From the NCBI GenBank assembly GCA_900555195.1, contig USKC01000102.1, forward strand, positions 1 through 9,351: DNA of 9,351 nt, written 5' to 3'. Of this stretch, positions 1 through 6,583 are shown piece after piece. Position 1 is the stretch's first letter, and each line of letters opens with the position of its first letter. A program made the translations under genes and the position numbers. Under the pieces are notes generated by a model. It searched no databases. It was given only the letters and a program-made list of their open reading frames with translations, and had not been told where the DNA came from. The stretch is from an uncultured Lachnospiraceae bacterium (GTDB lineage: Bacteria > Bacillota > Clostridia > Lachnospirales > Lachnospiraceae).

Positions 1-13
1 CCTTTAAAGGGAT

Positions 14-54
14 AAAAAGCGCCGCCGGCTTTTGCATACACCGGCAGCGCCTTT
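14..54 (-). terminator. intrinsic terminator of the operon
   Basis: In the transcript, GCGCTGCCGG (50-41) pairs with CCGGCGGCGC (28-19) over ten pairs with one G-U, around a twelve-base loop. A-A-A-G before the stem and the T run after it (TTTTT, 18-14) can extend the helix. A GC-rich stem followed directly by a T run, 33 bases after the TAA of the GH-A gene, is the textbook form. The flanking A/T arms could also let it act weakly on the opposite strand. Confidence 0.93.
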
Positions 55-86
55 CATCGGGTTATCTTACAGACACTCCCGTCCTT

Positions 87-1166
87 TTATTTATAATATT
101 TCTCCAGCGCTTCCTTCGCCGCATAATAGGCAGGCTTCGGCTTGCAGTCCGCGGTCACCAGGCCCCAATAGCATTCTGCTGGACAGTCCGGCGCTCCGCA
201 GTGATAGCAGTGATAAGCGTCCCGCCAGCAGAACATGAAGGAACCAAGGCAATGCGGATGTTCCGCAAACAGCTTCAGCCCTCTCGCAAAATAATCCGCC
301 TGCACCTCATAGGTATGTCCGCCGGGCACATCATAAAACCACTGCTTCACGGCACACACATCTGACCAGCCTTCCGGAATGCTGTCAGGCTCCGGCCTCT
401 GCGCCGCTACCTCTCCGTTGGAAGAATATCCCCATTCGTTTGCCAGCACAGGAAGATGATATCTCTCATACAGACCGTCAATTACGCCGTTCCAGTTTTC
501 CACATCTCCCGGCTGCCAGGAACCGAAGTACTGATCCACGCCCATGTAGTAGAAGCTGTGTCCTTCTCTGTATACCAGGTCAGCGATCCGCAACGCGTTT
601 TCATTGTAGCAGGAGATGTTAATTCCGCATCTGGCATTCGGATTCGCGCGCAGGATCCCTTCCGCGCTGGCTCTCGCCGTATCCGCCAGAATATCATCCG
701 GATAGTCCTTAGAAAAAGTAGGGATATCAATCTCGTTCATGCACTGCCAATAGATACCCGCGTCCTCGCCCAGGTCTTCGCAGATGAAACGCATGGATTC
801 CCGCACGTTCTCATAGAACTCTTCCGTTCCTTTCTTTCCGACGAAATCCGGGAAATGCTCATGCCAGCAGGTCTTTCCCTCTTTCTCATCATAGCCGTAG
901 CCGCCGATGGGCGGTGTGGCGGGCATAACCTGGAATCCCTGTGCATGCGTTCTGCGAATTTCTTCCCGCGCTTCCTTATACTCTTCGCTCAGCGTGCCGA
1001 ACATCTTATCCGTCCAGGGGAAGCAGATATTCAATCTTATCCATTCCGCCCCCAGATCGTGGACCATATCGTATTCATCCCCCGTGTTATACGCATATAC
1101 GATCCCTTTGATTTTCTCTGATGCCTTGATTTCACAAGGTGCCGTCCCATTTTCTGTTGTTTTCAT
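87..1166 (-). CDS. clan GH-A (TIM-barrel) glycoside hydrolase, predicted cytoplasmic
   Basis: A 359-residue retaining glycosidase made of a single (beta/alpha)8 barrel with no signal peptide, so it probably acts on imported sugar. The barrel opens at G-I-V-Y-A-Y (21-26) and L-G-A-E-W-I-R-L-N (38-46). The acid/base is predicted as E145 in W-Q-C-M-N-E-I-D (strand 4, Asn-Glu pair) and the nucleophile as E244 in V-L-A-N-E-W-G-Y (strand 7). W314 in F-M-F-C-W-R-D fits the strand-8 aromatic of the clan. The end G-L-V-T-A-D-C-K-P-K-P-A-Y-Y-A resembles the C-terminus of GH2/GH5-like enzymes. I cannot place it in one GH family, and the substrate is unknown. Six cysteines fall within 313-341. The ATG at 1166 overlaps the upstream TGA (ATGA). 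It is the last gene of the operon, followed by a strong terminator. Confidence 0.85.
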   Translation of the reverse strand: MKTTENGTAPCEIKASEKIKGIVYAYNTGDEYDMVHDLGAEWIRLNICFPWTDKMFGTLSEEYKEAREEIRRTHAQGFQVMPATPPIGGYGYDEKEGKTCWHEHFPDFVGKKGTEEFYENVRESMRFICEDLGEDAGIYWQCMNEIDIPTFSKDYPDDILADTARASAEGILRANPNARCGINISCYNENALRIADLVYREGHSFYYMGVDQYFGSWQPGDVENWNGVIDGLYERYHLPVLANEWGYSSNGEVAAQRPEPDSIPEGWSDVCAVKQWFYDVPGGHTYEVQADYFARGLKLFAEHPHCLGSFMFCWRDAYHCYHCGAPDCPAECYWGLVTADCKPKPAYYAAKEALEKYYK

Positions 1167-4100
1167 TGCCACATTCCCTCTCCTTCTTTTTCTATAATAG
1201 ACAGCCAAGCCGTTTCGGCTCCCCATTTTCTGGCCAGTTCTTTTTCCGTTCCGGCTTCCTCCCGTCTCGCCAGACCGGTAAGCGCATAGAATCTGGCCGG
1301 ATGCGCTTTCCTGTGATTTGCGATTTTCACGCTGTGTTCTGCAGGCAGATTGGATACAAAACCGCCGAAATAAGGCAGCTGATCGTCCTCTTCCAGTATG
1401 TCTCCCGCCTTCTTAAGCATATCCAGATACAGCAGTGCGGCTTCCCTCTCTCTTCCGAGGCGGCGCAGCGCGCAGCCCGTATAGAAATCGCTCTCGTCCA
1501 GCAGCCCTGTTTTATGCTCGGCGGCCTTCTCATACCATTCCAGCGCTTCCTTTGTCTGTCCCTGCGCTTCCAGCGCACGGGCCATATGGTAATAGATCGC
1601 AGCTTCCCTGGCATTCACTCCGCGGCCTTCCTGATAATTAGCCGGGTATTCCAGCGCTTTCTGGTAGCAGGCAATCGCCTCTTCCCACTTTCCTTCGCCT
1701 TCCGCTCTGCGTCCCAGCTGAATATAGGCCAGGATGTGGGCACGGATCAGAATACCTTCTCCGCCTTCATAAGGATTGAAAATCCGCGCTTTCAGATATT
1801 CCGCCGCCTTCTCCGGCTTACCCGCCTCGTTGCAGAGCACCAGCCTCTGATGGGCCAGTTCTTCTTTGCGGTTCACCGTCTCCGGATAGCGTTCCAGAAG
1901 TTCTAATAATTCTTCTGCTCCCACGCCGCAGCTCTTACGGATTTCAAGCAGTTCCAGCAGATATCTTCCGTCCGGGGCAGCATCTTTCGACTGCTCCCTT
2001 TCCAGTGCAAACGCCTTTTCCATTTCACGTCTGGCTCCTGCCTTATCCTCATAGACTTCCAATAGAGCCAGCGCAAGCGCGCGGTGCGCCTGATGCATCA
2101 TCGGGCTTGCACAGACTGCCTTTTCCCAATAGCGGATTCCTTCCTTCCGGTTATCCCTTCCATAATACAGACAGCCCAGCAGATAGGCGCTCCTTCCCGC
2201 TACCGTCCCGCTGTCCGCAGCATACAGAAGGACCTTTCTGTCCATTTCCGTATAAGGGAATACATAATCCATGCTGGCATTTTCCGCCGATTCCAGATAA
2301 GCGCGCGCAGCCTCTTCATCCTGCTTAAGATGCGCCGCATAGGCCATATAGAAATACATGCCCGCATCCTTCGGCGCCAGTCCGGCAAGCGAGAGCGCAG
2401 CCTCTCCGTCCCCGATCTCCAGATAATCCGCAATCAATGTAAGCCATGCCGTTCTCCGGCCGCGCAACACCTCCAGAAGATCTTCTTTCGCAGCATTTTC
2501 TCCGCCAAGAAGCCAGCTTTCCGCCAGCGAACCATAGGCCAGCTTATCAATGCCGAGCATCCGCTCATTCGTCTTTTTCGCTTCTTCCAGATTCCCCAGC
2601 TTTCTGCACACATACGCGTACAGATAGTTCAACTGCAGGCTTTCCGCATTTACGGCCAGAGCCTCCCGGATGCAGCGCTGCGCTTCCGGCAGATTCCTTT
2701 TCCGGATCGCAAGCTTGGCGGCCTGCTTCAGCCCAGGCCCTTTATATCCATAATTCCAGGCAGCTTTCCGGTACAAACGCATCGCTTCTTCTGTCTGCCC
2801 ATCTTCTTCCAATGCCCAGGCATAGTTAAAATATACTTCTCCGTCCCTGGGATTGGGGTTTCTGAGAATGCTCCTGTCCACCGCCTTCTCAAAGTAGCCA
2901 AGCGCCTCTTTCACCCTAGCCTGCTTCATCATCAAAAGCCCCATGGCGTTATTGCATCTGGCATCTCCCGGATCTCTGCGCAGCGCCTCTTCATAATAAG
3001 GCTGCGGCCGCATCGTCACATGCCTGTACTGTTCCAGATGCAGGCCTTCCAGATACAATTCTTCCTGGCTTTCGATTTCTTCCGGTTTCCTTGCCGGCTT
3101 ATGCGCCTGCGGTTTCTTCCTTCCCTCAAAGAACGGCTTCTTATACTCATAGGAAATAACCGTTTTTCCTTCCTGACCTTCCAGCCAGATGGAAATATCC
3201 TTTTCCTCCGTCTGAGGCGGGACCGGAACTGCACAACGATATGCCATGCCCGGAGTCAGATCCGCATTTTCCTCATGTATCAGCTGAGAATTCGCCGCGA
3301 TCCGGATGTGCGCTCCCGGCTGCTCGGACGTCACATTCAGGCTGACCTTCAACGTACCGTCCTCAATGGAAAAGCCCACCGCGCCTTCCTTCTCCGCGTT
3401 CTTCAGATCCGGCATATCCGCAATGGCGTACCAGGTCTGCTCAAAGGTCTTGGTTTCATCCGGCGCCATAAAGGAGAAATCCGGCTGATTATCCGTATAG
3501 CATCCCGTCATGATCTCCAGATAGGCTCCATCCTCATCCGTCAGATTACTGTGCCATACATCTCCGAATTCTCTGCTCCCCCAGGTAAAGAACTTCTTTC
3601 CGACAGACACATTGTGATCCGCCACATGGACCGTTCCTCTCTGCTTTCCATGATCATAGCCTCCCATGAAGTTATAATCGGAATTCAGAATGAAGAAAGA
3701 TGCCGGGGATGGAATGTTTTTAAACCAGGTGATATCCGTTCCTTCCCCGAAATCCGCCCTTGCAAATTCCCCTTTCACCACTGGGAACTCGGATACCGCA
3801 TCCTTATAGTGATAAGTGATATAGTCGATATCCGGCGGGAACTTCAGTTGATAGTTCTTGTTCGCTGATACAGCCAAATTCGCCCACCAATGGAATGTCT
3901 GTGTCGCATTGGACGGATTGTACAGTCTGGTTTTGACCGTCACATACGCTTTATCCGGCCAGATGGTAACCCCGACCATTCCTTTCATGCCGAACAACGG
4001 TTCATACTCTCCCATCCACGCAGTCTCTGAACCGTCTTCACCTTTCTCAATTCTGCAGTCCACCGGCATATAAGTGGTTGGCCTGTGGTGCTGCGGCCAG

Positions 4101-4441
4101 TTGAACTCGATCCCACCCGAGATCCATGCTCCGGCAAGCCCGATCAGCGCAGGCTTAATCACATGGTTTTTGTACACGAAATGATAATCCGCCTTTTTAT
4201 CATATCCCTCATAGATACGGCCGCCCAGCTCCGGCAACACCGTTACGCGGATGTACTCATTTTCCAGCACAACGGCGTCATACTCCCTGTCCGTCTTCAC
4301 ATTGCGGAAGGTATCGCGCATCGGAATCGGATAGACGTTCCCCCGCGTCCCCTGATGATTCCTCACATCATAAAATATGGGCGATTTTTCCGCTTCTTCC
4401 ATCTCATAGGTAGGAATTACCAGCTTCTGTCTGCTGATCAT
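1163..4441 (-). CDS. DUF5107 domain plus tetratricopeptide-repeat protein, 1092 residues
   Basis: A large protein without a signal peptide, so predicted cytoplasmic. Residues about 35-345 match the DUF5107 type, a beta-sandwich related to galactose mutarotases: V-L-P-E-L-G-G-R-I-Y-E-G-Y (68-80) is the mutarotase-like strand, and S-G-G-I-E-F-N-W-P-Q-H-H-R-P (108-121) is a distinctive acidic/histidine loop that could line a sugar site. Residues about 355-432 look like a second small beta domain. A Lys/Pro/Arg-rich linker (434-455) leads to helical repeats from about 460 to 1015 with clear TPR units, for example 492-525, 533-566, 755-788, 913-932 and 946-978. Its role is not established: it may bind or modify imported sugars, or use the TPRs to hold neighbouring enzymes. 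Its stop overlaps the start of the GH-A glycosidase by four bases, tying the two together. Family call firm, function open. Confidence 0.88.
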   Translation of the reverse strand: MISRQKLVIPTYEMEEAEKSPIFYDVRNHQGTRGNVYPIPMRDTFRNVKTDREYDAVVLENEYIRVTVLPELGGRIYEGYDKKADYHFVYKNHVIKPALIGLAGAWISGGIEFNWPQHHRPTTYMPVDCRIEKGEDGSETAWMGEYEPLFGMKGMVGVTIWPDKAYVTVKTRLYNPSNATQTFHWWANLAVSANKNYQLKFPPDIDYITYHYKDAVSEFPVVKGEFARADFGEGTDITWFKNIPSPASFFILNSDYNFMGGYDHGKQRGTVHVADHNVSVGKKFFTWGSREFGDVWHSNLTDEDGAYLEIMTGCYTDNQPDFSFMAPDETKTFEQTWYAIADMPDLKNAEKEGAVGFSIEDGTLKVSLNVTSEQPGAHIRIAANSQLIHEENADLTPGMAYRCAVPVPPQTEEKDISIWLEGQEGKTVISYEYKKPFFEGRKKPQAHKPARKPEEIESQEELYLEGLHLEQYRHVTMRPQPYYEEALRRDPGDARCNNAMGLLMMKQARVKEALGYFEKAVDRSILRNPNPRDGEVYFNYAWALEEDGQTEEAMRLYRKAAWNYGYKGPGLKQAAKLAIRKRNLPEAQRCIREALAVNAESLQLNYLYAYVCRKLGNLEEAKKTNERMLGIDKLAYGSLAESWLLGGENAAKEDLLEVLRGRRTAWLTLIADYLEIGDGEAALSLAGLAPKDAGMYFYMAYAAHLKQDEEAARAYLESAENASMDYVFPYTEMDRKVLLYAADSGTVAGRSAYLLGCLYYGRDNRKEGIRYWEKAVCASPMMHQAHRALALALLEVYEDKAGARREMEKAFALEREQSKDAAPDGRYLLELLEIRKSCGVGAEELLELLERYPETVNRKEELAHQRLVLCNEAGKPEKAAEYLKARIFNPYEGGEGILIRAHILAYIQLGRRAEGEGKWEEAIACYQKALEYPANYQEGRGVNAREAAIYYHMARALEAQGQTKEALEWYEKAAEHKTGLLDESDFYTGCALRRLGREREAALLYLDMLKKAGDILEEDDQLPYFGGFVSNLPAEHSVKIANHRKAHPARFYALTGLARREEAGTEKELARKWGAETAWLSIIEKEGEGMWQ
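1176..1185 (-). promoter_or_regulatory. ribosome binding site that sets the GH-A glycosidase start
   Basis: AAGGAGAGGG lies within the last codons of the DUF5107-TPR gene, nine bases ahead of the ATG at 1166-1164. The longer frame from 1226 would overlap the upstream gene by 64 bases, bury this site and add a 20-residue Arg-rich tail with no family resemblance. Confidence 0.75.
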
Positions 4442-4447
4442 TGTTGT

Positions 4448-4455
4448 CCCCTCCT
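4448..4455 (-). promoter_or_regulatory. strong ribosome binding site of the DUF5107-TPR gene
   Basis: AGGAGGGG stands six bases ahead of the ATG at 4441-4439. It is the closest match to the anti-Shine-Dalgarno consensus among the gene starts in the window and fixes this start. The preceding TTGACA at about 4464-4459 resembles a -35 box but sits too close to the start codon to serve this gene. Confidence 0.75.
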
Positions 4456-4473
4456 GCTGTCAATTTCATGCTT

Positions 4474-4511
4474 TATTCAGTTGTCTTTGAATTCTATTCA
4501 GTTGTCTTTGA
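4474..4511 (-). repeat. perfect 17-base tandem direct repeat, 21-base period, ahead of DUF5107-TPR gene
   Basis: Two identical copies of TATTCAGTTGTCTTTGA (plus-strand reading) occupy 4474-4490 and 4495-4511, with four bases between them. The 21-base period is two helical turns, so both copies face the same side of the DNA, as expected for a dimeric activator or repressor site. The pair lies between the hairpins behind the binding-protein gene and the ribosome site of the DUF5107-TPR gene. No convincing sigma-70 promoter was found nearby. A recent small duplication is the alternative explanation. Confidence 0.6.
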
Positions 4512-4561
4512 GCGGATGGCTCCCCCCTGTGAATTCCGGATTCTCCGCCCTGTAAATGTGC

Positions 4562-4604
4562 GAAAAGAGTCAGCACACTCTTTTCAAATGCGCTGACTCT
4601 TCCC
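4562..4604 (-). terminator. alternative hairpins after the binding-protein gene; possible partial terminator or attenuator
   Basis: Starting about 12 bases after the binding-protein stop, the transcript reads AAGAGTCAGC (4601-4592), then GAAAAGAGT (4585-4577), then GCTGACTCTTTTC (4574-4562). The third segment can pair with the first (ten perfect base pairs, extendable by two G-U and one G-C pair) or with the second (nine perfect pairs, six-base loop), but not with both. The T-rich CTTTTC lies at the 3' end of either stem, and no long free T run follows. This fits a leaky terminator, a 3'-end stabiliser or an attenuator that lowers expression of the two downstream genes relative to the binding protein. 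Pairing is seen directly; function is inferred. Confidence 0.5.
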
Positions 4605-4615
4605 TTCAGGCTGAT

Positions 4616-6514
4616 TTAGTTCGCCTGCTCAGCCTTAATTGCATTGTTCATCTCAACCAGGGTAGCTACATCTTCAGCCTGGGTGAGCGCTTCATTGTAG
4701 AAGTAATCAAACACTTCGTCTACATGGTAGTTTTCCTGCAGCGTGGTGATGATTTCGTTCTGGATCTGTTCGAATTCCTCATCGCTCTCAGCCGCAACCG
4801 CTCTGAAGATATTGGTGCCCATGTAAGCGTTGATCTCGTTTACATAGCTGGCGATATCCCCTTCCGGATCGCTGAAGGAAATGTACATCATGGAATCCGT
4901 GGTAGGAGTCTCAGCGCGGTATACATCCGCCTGGGTTTCCTGTCCGTAATGGTCTACGAAATCTTTCATCGTATCGTTCATCTTAGCTTCCAGAGCCTGA
5001 GGAGAGAACTGATACAGGTCAACCGCAACGCCGGTAGCCGGATCAATCGTTCCGTTGCCGAAGCCGCTGAAATGATGATATACTTGCGCGCCGGTAGATG
5101 TAAAGAGCGCATCGTCTCTGGTAGCAGTCAGATATTCAGCGGTAGGAGTCGGCACGCCGTCTTCCATCGTCCAGTTCATACCTTCCACGCCGTTCCAGGC
5201 CATTCTGGAGAATTCATAGGTGGAAAGCAGATCCAGCAGGGCTACGCATCTTTCCGGATTCTCGGTATTCGCGTTCACCACATACTGTCTCTCGCCGCGG
5301 TACATGTTGCCGAATCTGTCTTCTGCGTCTCCGCTGAGGCTCGGCATGGAGATAAAGGTCTTCAGGTTGCCTTCGGTCTGGTTGAACTGCTGGTTTGCAC
5401 TGGTGCTCATCCAGCCAGGGCAGTTGAACAGATACTTACCTGCCTTCAGATTCTCTTCGTACATATCGGAGGTCATCGTGAAGGAGTCAGGATCCAGCAG
5501 TCCTCTCTGGTTCGCCTGATTGTAGAAACGAACGGCTCTCCAGTAATAGCCTTCCGGATCGGTCAGCTGATTGTTTTCAAGAGGAGTGGAATCCACTGTG
5601 GAAACTGCCAGCACACGGCCGGTGGTTTCGATCAGGTTCGCGCCTTCCTGAGGGGCAAGGCCGAAGGTAAATACCCATTCGCCCCATCCCTGGCCAGCGC
5701 CGAACCAAGCGCCCATGCCATAGGTCTTCTGTCCGTCAGCCGTCTCGGGCTCCAGGGCTACCATCGCTTCCAGAGCGTCCAGCAGGCTTCCGTCATCATA
5801 ACCGGTGATTTCCGGATATCCGGCCTCTTTGTACAGATCCCATCTCAGATAATGTCCGCAGGTGGGAACCGTGCCGTCGTCCCATGAACCCTTGCTCATG
5901 CCCCACAGGTACATGTTGCCGTCAGGGCTGTTGGCAGCCATTCTCTGCGCTGCAACCATCATCTGACCTGCAGGATCATTCATGGTATTCGGTGCATACT
6001 CTTCCAGATAAGGCTCCAGGTTCAGGGCAGAACCGGATTCAATCAGCATCGGAAGCTGTTTGGTCGGGTCGGACAGCATGAAGATGTCCGGCAGATCTCC
6101 GCTCGCCATCATGGCAGCCAGCTGATTCGGCCAGTCAGCCTCGGTTACATGGGTCAGATACAGGTCAATGTTCAGGGTCTCTTCAATCCACTGAGATACC
6201 GGGTCGGTTCTGCGGCCGTCCATCTCATTGTCTTCAACAAAGGCCACTACATCCAGTTCCACACGGTCGTCAAAGGACTGAAGGATAAGCCCAGAGTCGG
6301 AAGAACCCTCCGCAGTGTCTCCCGCAGCCTCGGTAGCCGCAGCGGTGTCTCCCTCAGCAGCAGCCGTCTCAGCGGGTGCGGAACTCTCCGCAGCAGCAGG
6401 CTCGCTTGCAGCCGCGGATTCCGTGGTTTCTGCGCCGCCGCAGGCCATCAGTCCGCCCAGCATTGTCACTGCGACAGCCACAGCGAGCAGCTTGGATACA
6501 AACTTCTTTTTCAT
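4616..6514 (-). CDS. lipoprotein extracellular sugar-binding protein of the ABC importer
   Basis: A surface-anchored solute-binding protein (family 1, LipO/LplA-like) that captures the oligosaccharide and delivers it to the two permeases encoded just upstream. From the chosen start the protein has 632 residues. It begins M-K-K-K, then a hydrophobic signal (about 9-22) and the lipobox L22-M-A-C25, the cysteine being the predicted lipidation site. Residues 26-74 are a low-complexity Ala/Glu/Thr/Ser tether. The binding fold follows, with family-typical stretches such as W-P-N-Q-L-A-A-M-M-A-S-G-D-L-P-D-I-F (128-145) and Y-K-E-A-G-Y-P (228-234). It is somewhat longer than many family members, partly because of the tether. 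The ATG at 6514 was chosen for its ribosome site and because it gives a clean lipoprotein signal. A hairpin region follows the TAA. The ligand is unknown. Confidence 0.95.
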   Translation of the reverse strand: MKKKFVSKLLAVAVAVTMLGGLMACGGAETTESAAASEPAAAESSAPAETAAAEGDTAAATEAAGDTAEGSSDSGLILQSFDDRVELDVVAFVEDNEMDGRRTDPVSQWIEETLNIDLYLTHVTEADWPNQLAAMMASGDLPDIFMLSDPTKQLPMLIESGSALNLEPYLEEYAPNTMNDPAGQMMVAAQRMAANSPDGNMYLWGMSKGSWDDGTVPTCGHYLRWDLYKEAGYPEITGYDDGSLLDALEAMVALEPETADGQKTYGMGAWFGAGQGWGEWVFTFGLAPQEGANLIETTGRVLAVSTVDSTPLENNQLTDPEGYYWRAVRFYNQANQRGLLDPDSFTMTSDMYEENLKAGKYLFNCPGWMSTSANQQFNQTEGNLKTFISMPSLSGDAEDRFGNMYRGERQYVVNANTENPERCVALLDLLSTYEFSRMAWNGVEGMNWTMEDGVPTPTAEYLTATRDDALFTSTGAQVYHHFSGFGNGTIDPATGVAVDLYQFSPQALEAKMNDTMKDFVDHYGQETQADVYRAETPTTDSMMYISFSDPEGDIASYVNEINAYMGTNIFRAVAAESDEEFEQIQNEIITTLQENYHVDEVFDYFYNEALTQAEDVATLVEMNNAIKAEQAN

Positions 6515-6521
6515 ACACTCT

Positions 6522-6528
6522 CTCCTTT
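6522..6528 (-). promoter_or_regulatory. ribosome binding site that sets the binding-protein start
   Basis: AAAGGAG lies seven bases ahead of the ATG at 6514-6512. A start 14 codons further upstream (6556) would add a Lys/Arg-rich stretch before the signal peptide and would place this site inside the coding region, so the downstream ATG is preferred. Confidence 0.8.
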
Positions 6529-6551
6529 CTTTTTTCTTACTTTTATAGGAT

Positions 6552-6569
6552 TTCATTCACAGGAATGAA
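6552..6569 (-). other. hairpin between permease and solute-binding protein genes
   Basis: A perfect seven-base inverted repeat (TTCATTC / GAATGAA) encloses a four-base loop in the 69-base gap before the solute-binding protein gene. The stem is AT-rich and has no following T run in the transcript, so a terminator is unlikely. Hairpins at this spot can stabilise the downstream message of an abundant binding protein; that role is inferred. Confidence 0.35.
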
Positions 6570-6583
6570 TAAGTAAGAACGAA

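Noticed and set aside
1..10. Ten-base palindrome CCTTTAAAGG
   Set aside because: A short AT-centred palindrome at the window edge beyond the terminator; nothing supports a function, and its outer context is not visible.
1167..1226. Upstream extension of the GH-A gene by 20 codons
   Set aside because: It would overlap the DUF5107-TPR gene by 64 bases and encode an Arg-rich tail unlike the family, while the ATG at 1166 has a good ribosome site and an ATGA overlap.
2084..3868. A 594-codon open frame on the plus strand
   Set aside because: Wholly antisense to the DUF5107-TPR gene, rich in Arg/Ile/Phe/His with no recognisable domain; explained by the codon bias of the real gene.
4459..4464. TTGACA resembling a -35 promoter box
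   Set aside because: It lies about 18 bases before the start codon and overlaps the leader of the ribosome site, leaving no room for a -10 box and transcript start for this gene.
4404..4469. A 21-codon upstream frame (starting M-K-L-T-A-G-G) overlapping the DUF5107-TPR start out of frame
   Set aside because: No ribosome site stands ahead of its ATG, and it reads through the strong AGGAGGGG used by the real gene; probably chance.
4556..5887. A 443-codon open frame on the plus strand
   Set aside because: Antisense to the binding-protein gene and starting inside the hairpin region; no ribosome site or domain seen.
6515..6556. Upstream extension of the binding-protein gene by 14 codons
   Set aside because: It would place a Lys/Arg-rich stretch before the signal peptide and bury the AAAGGAG ribosome site.
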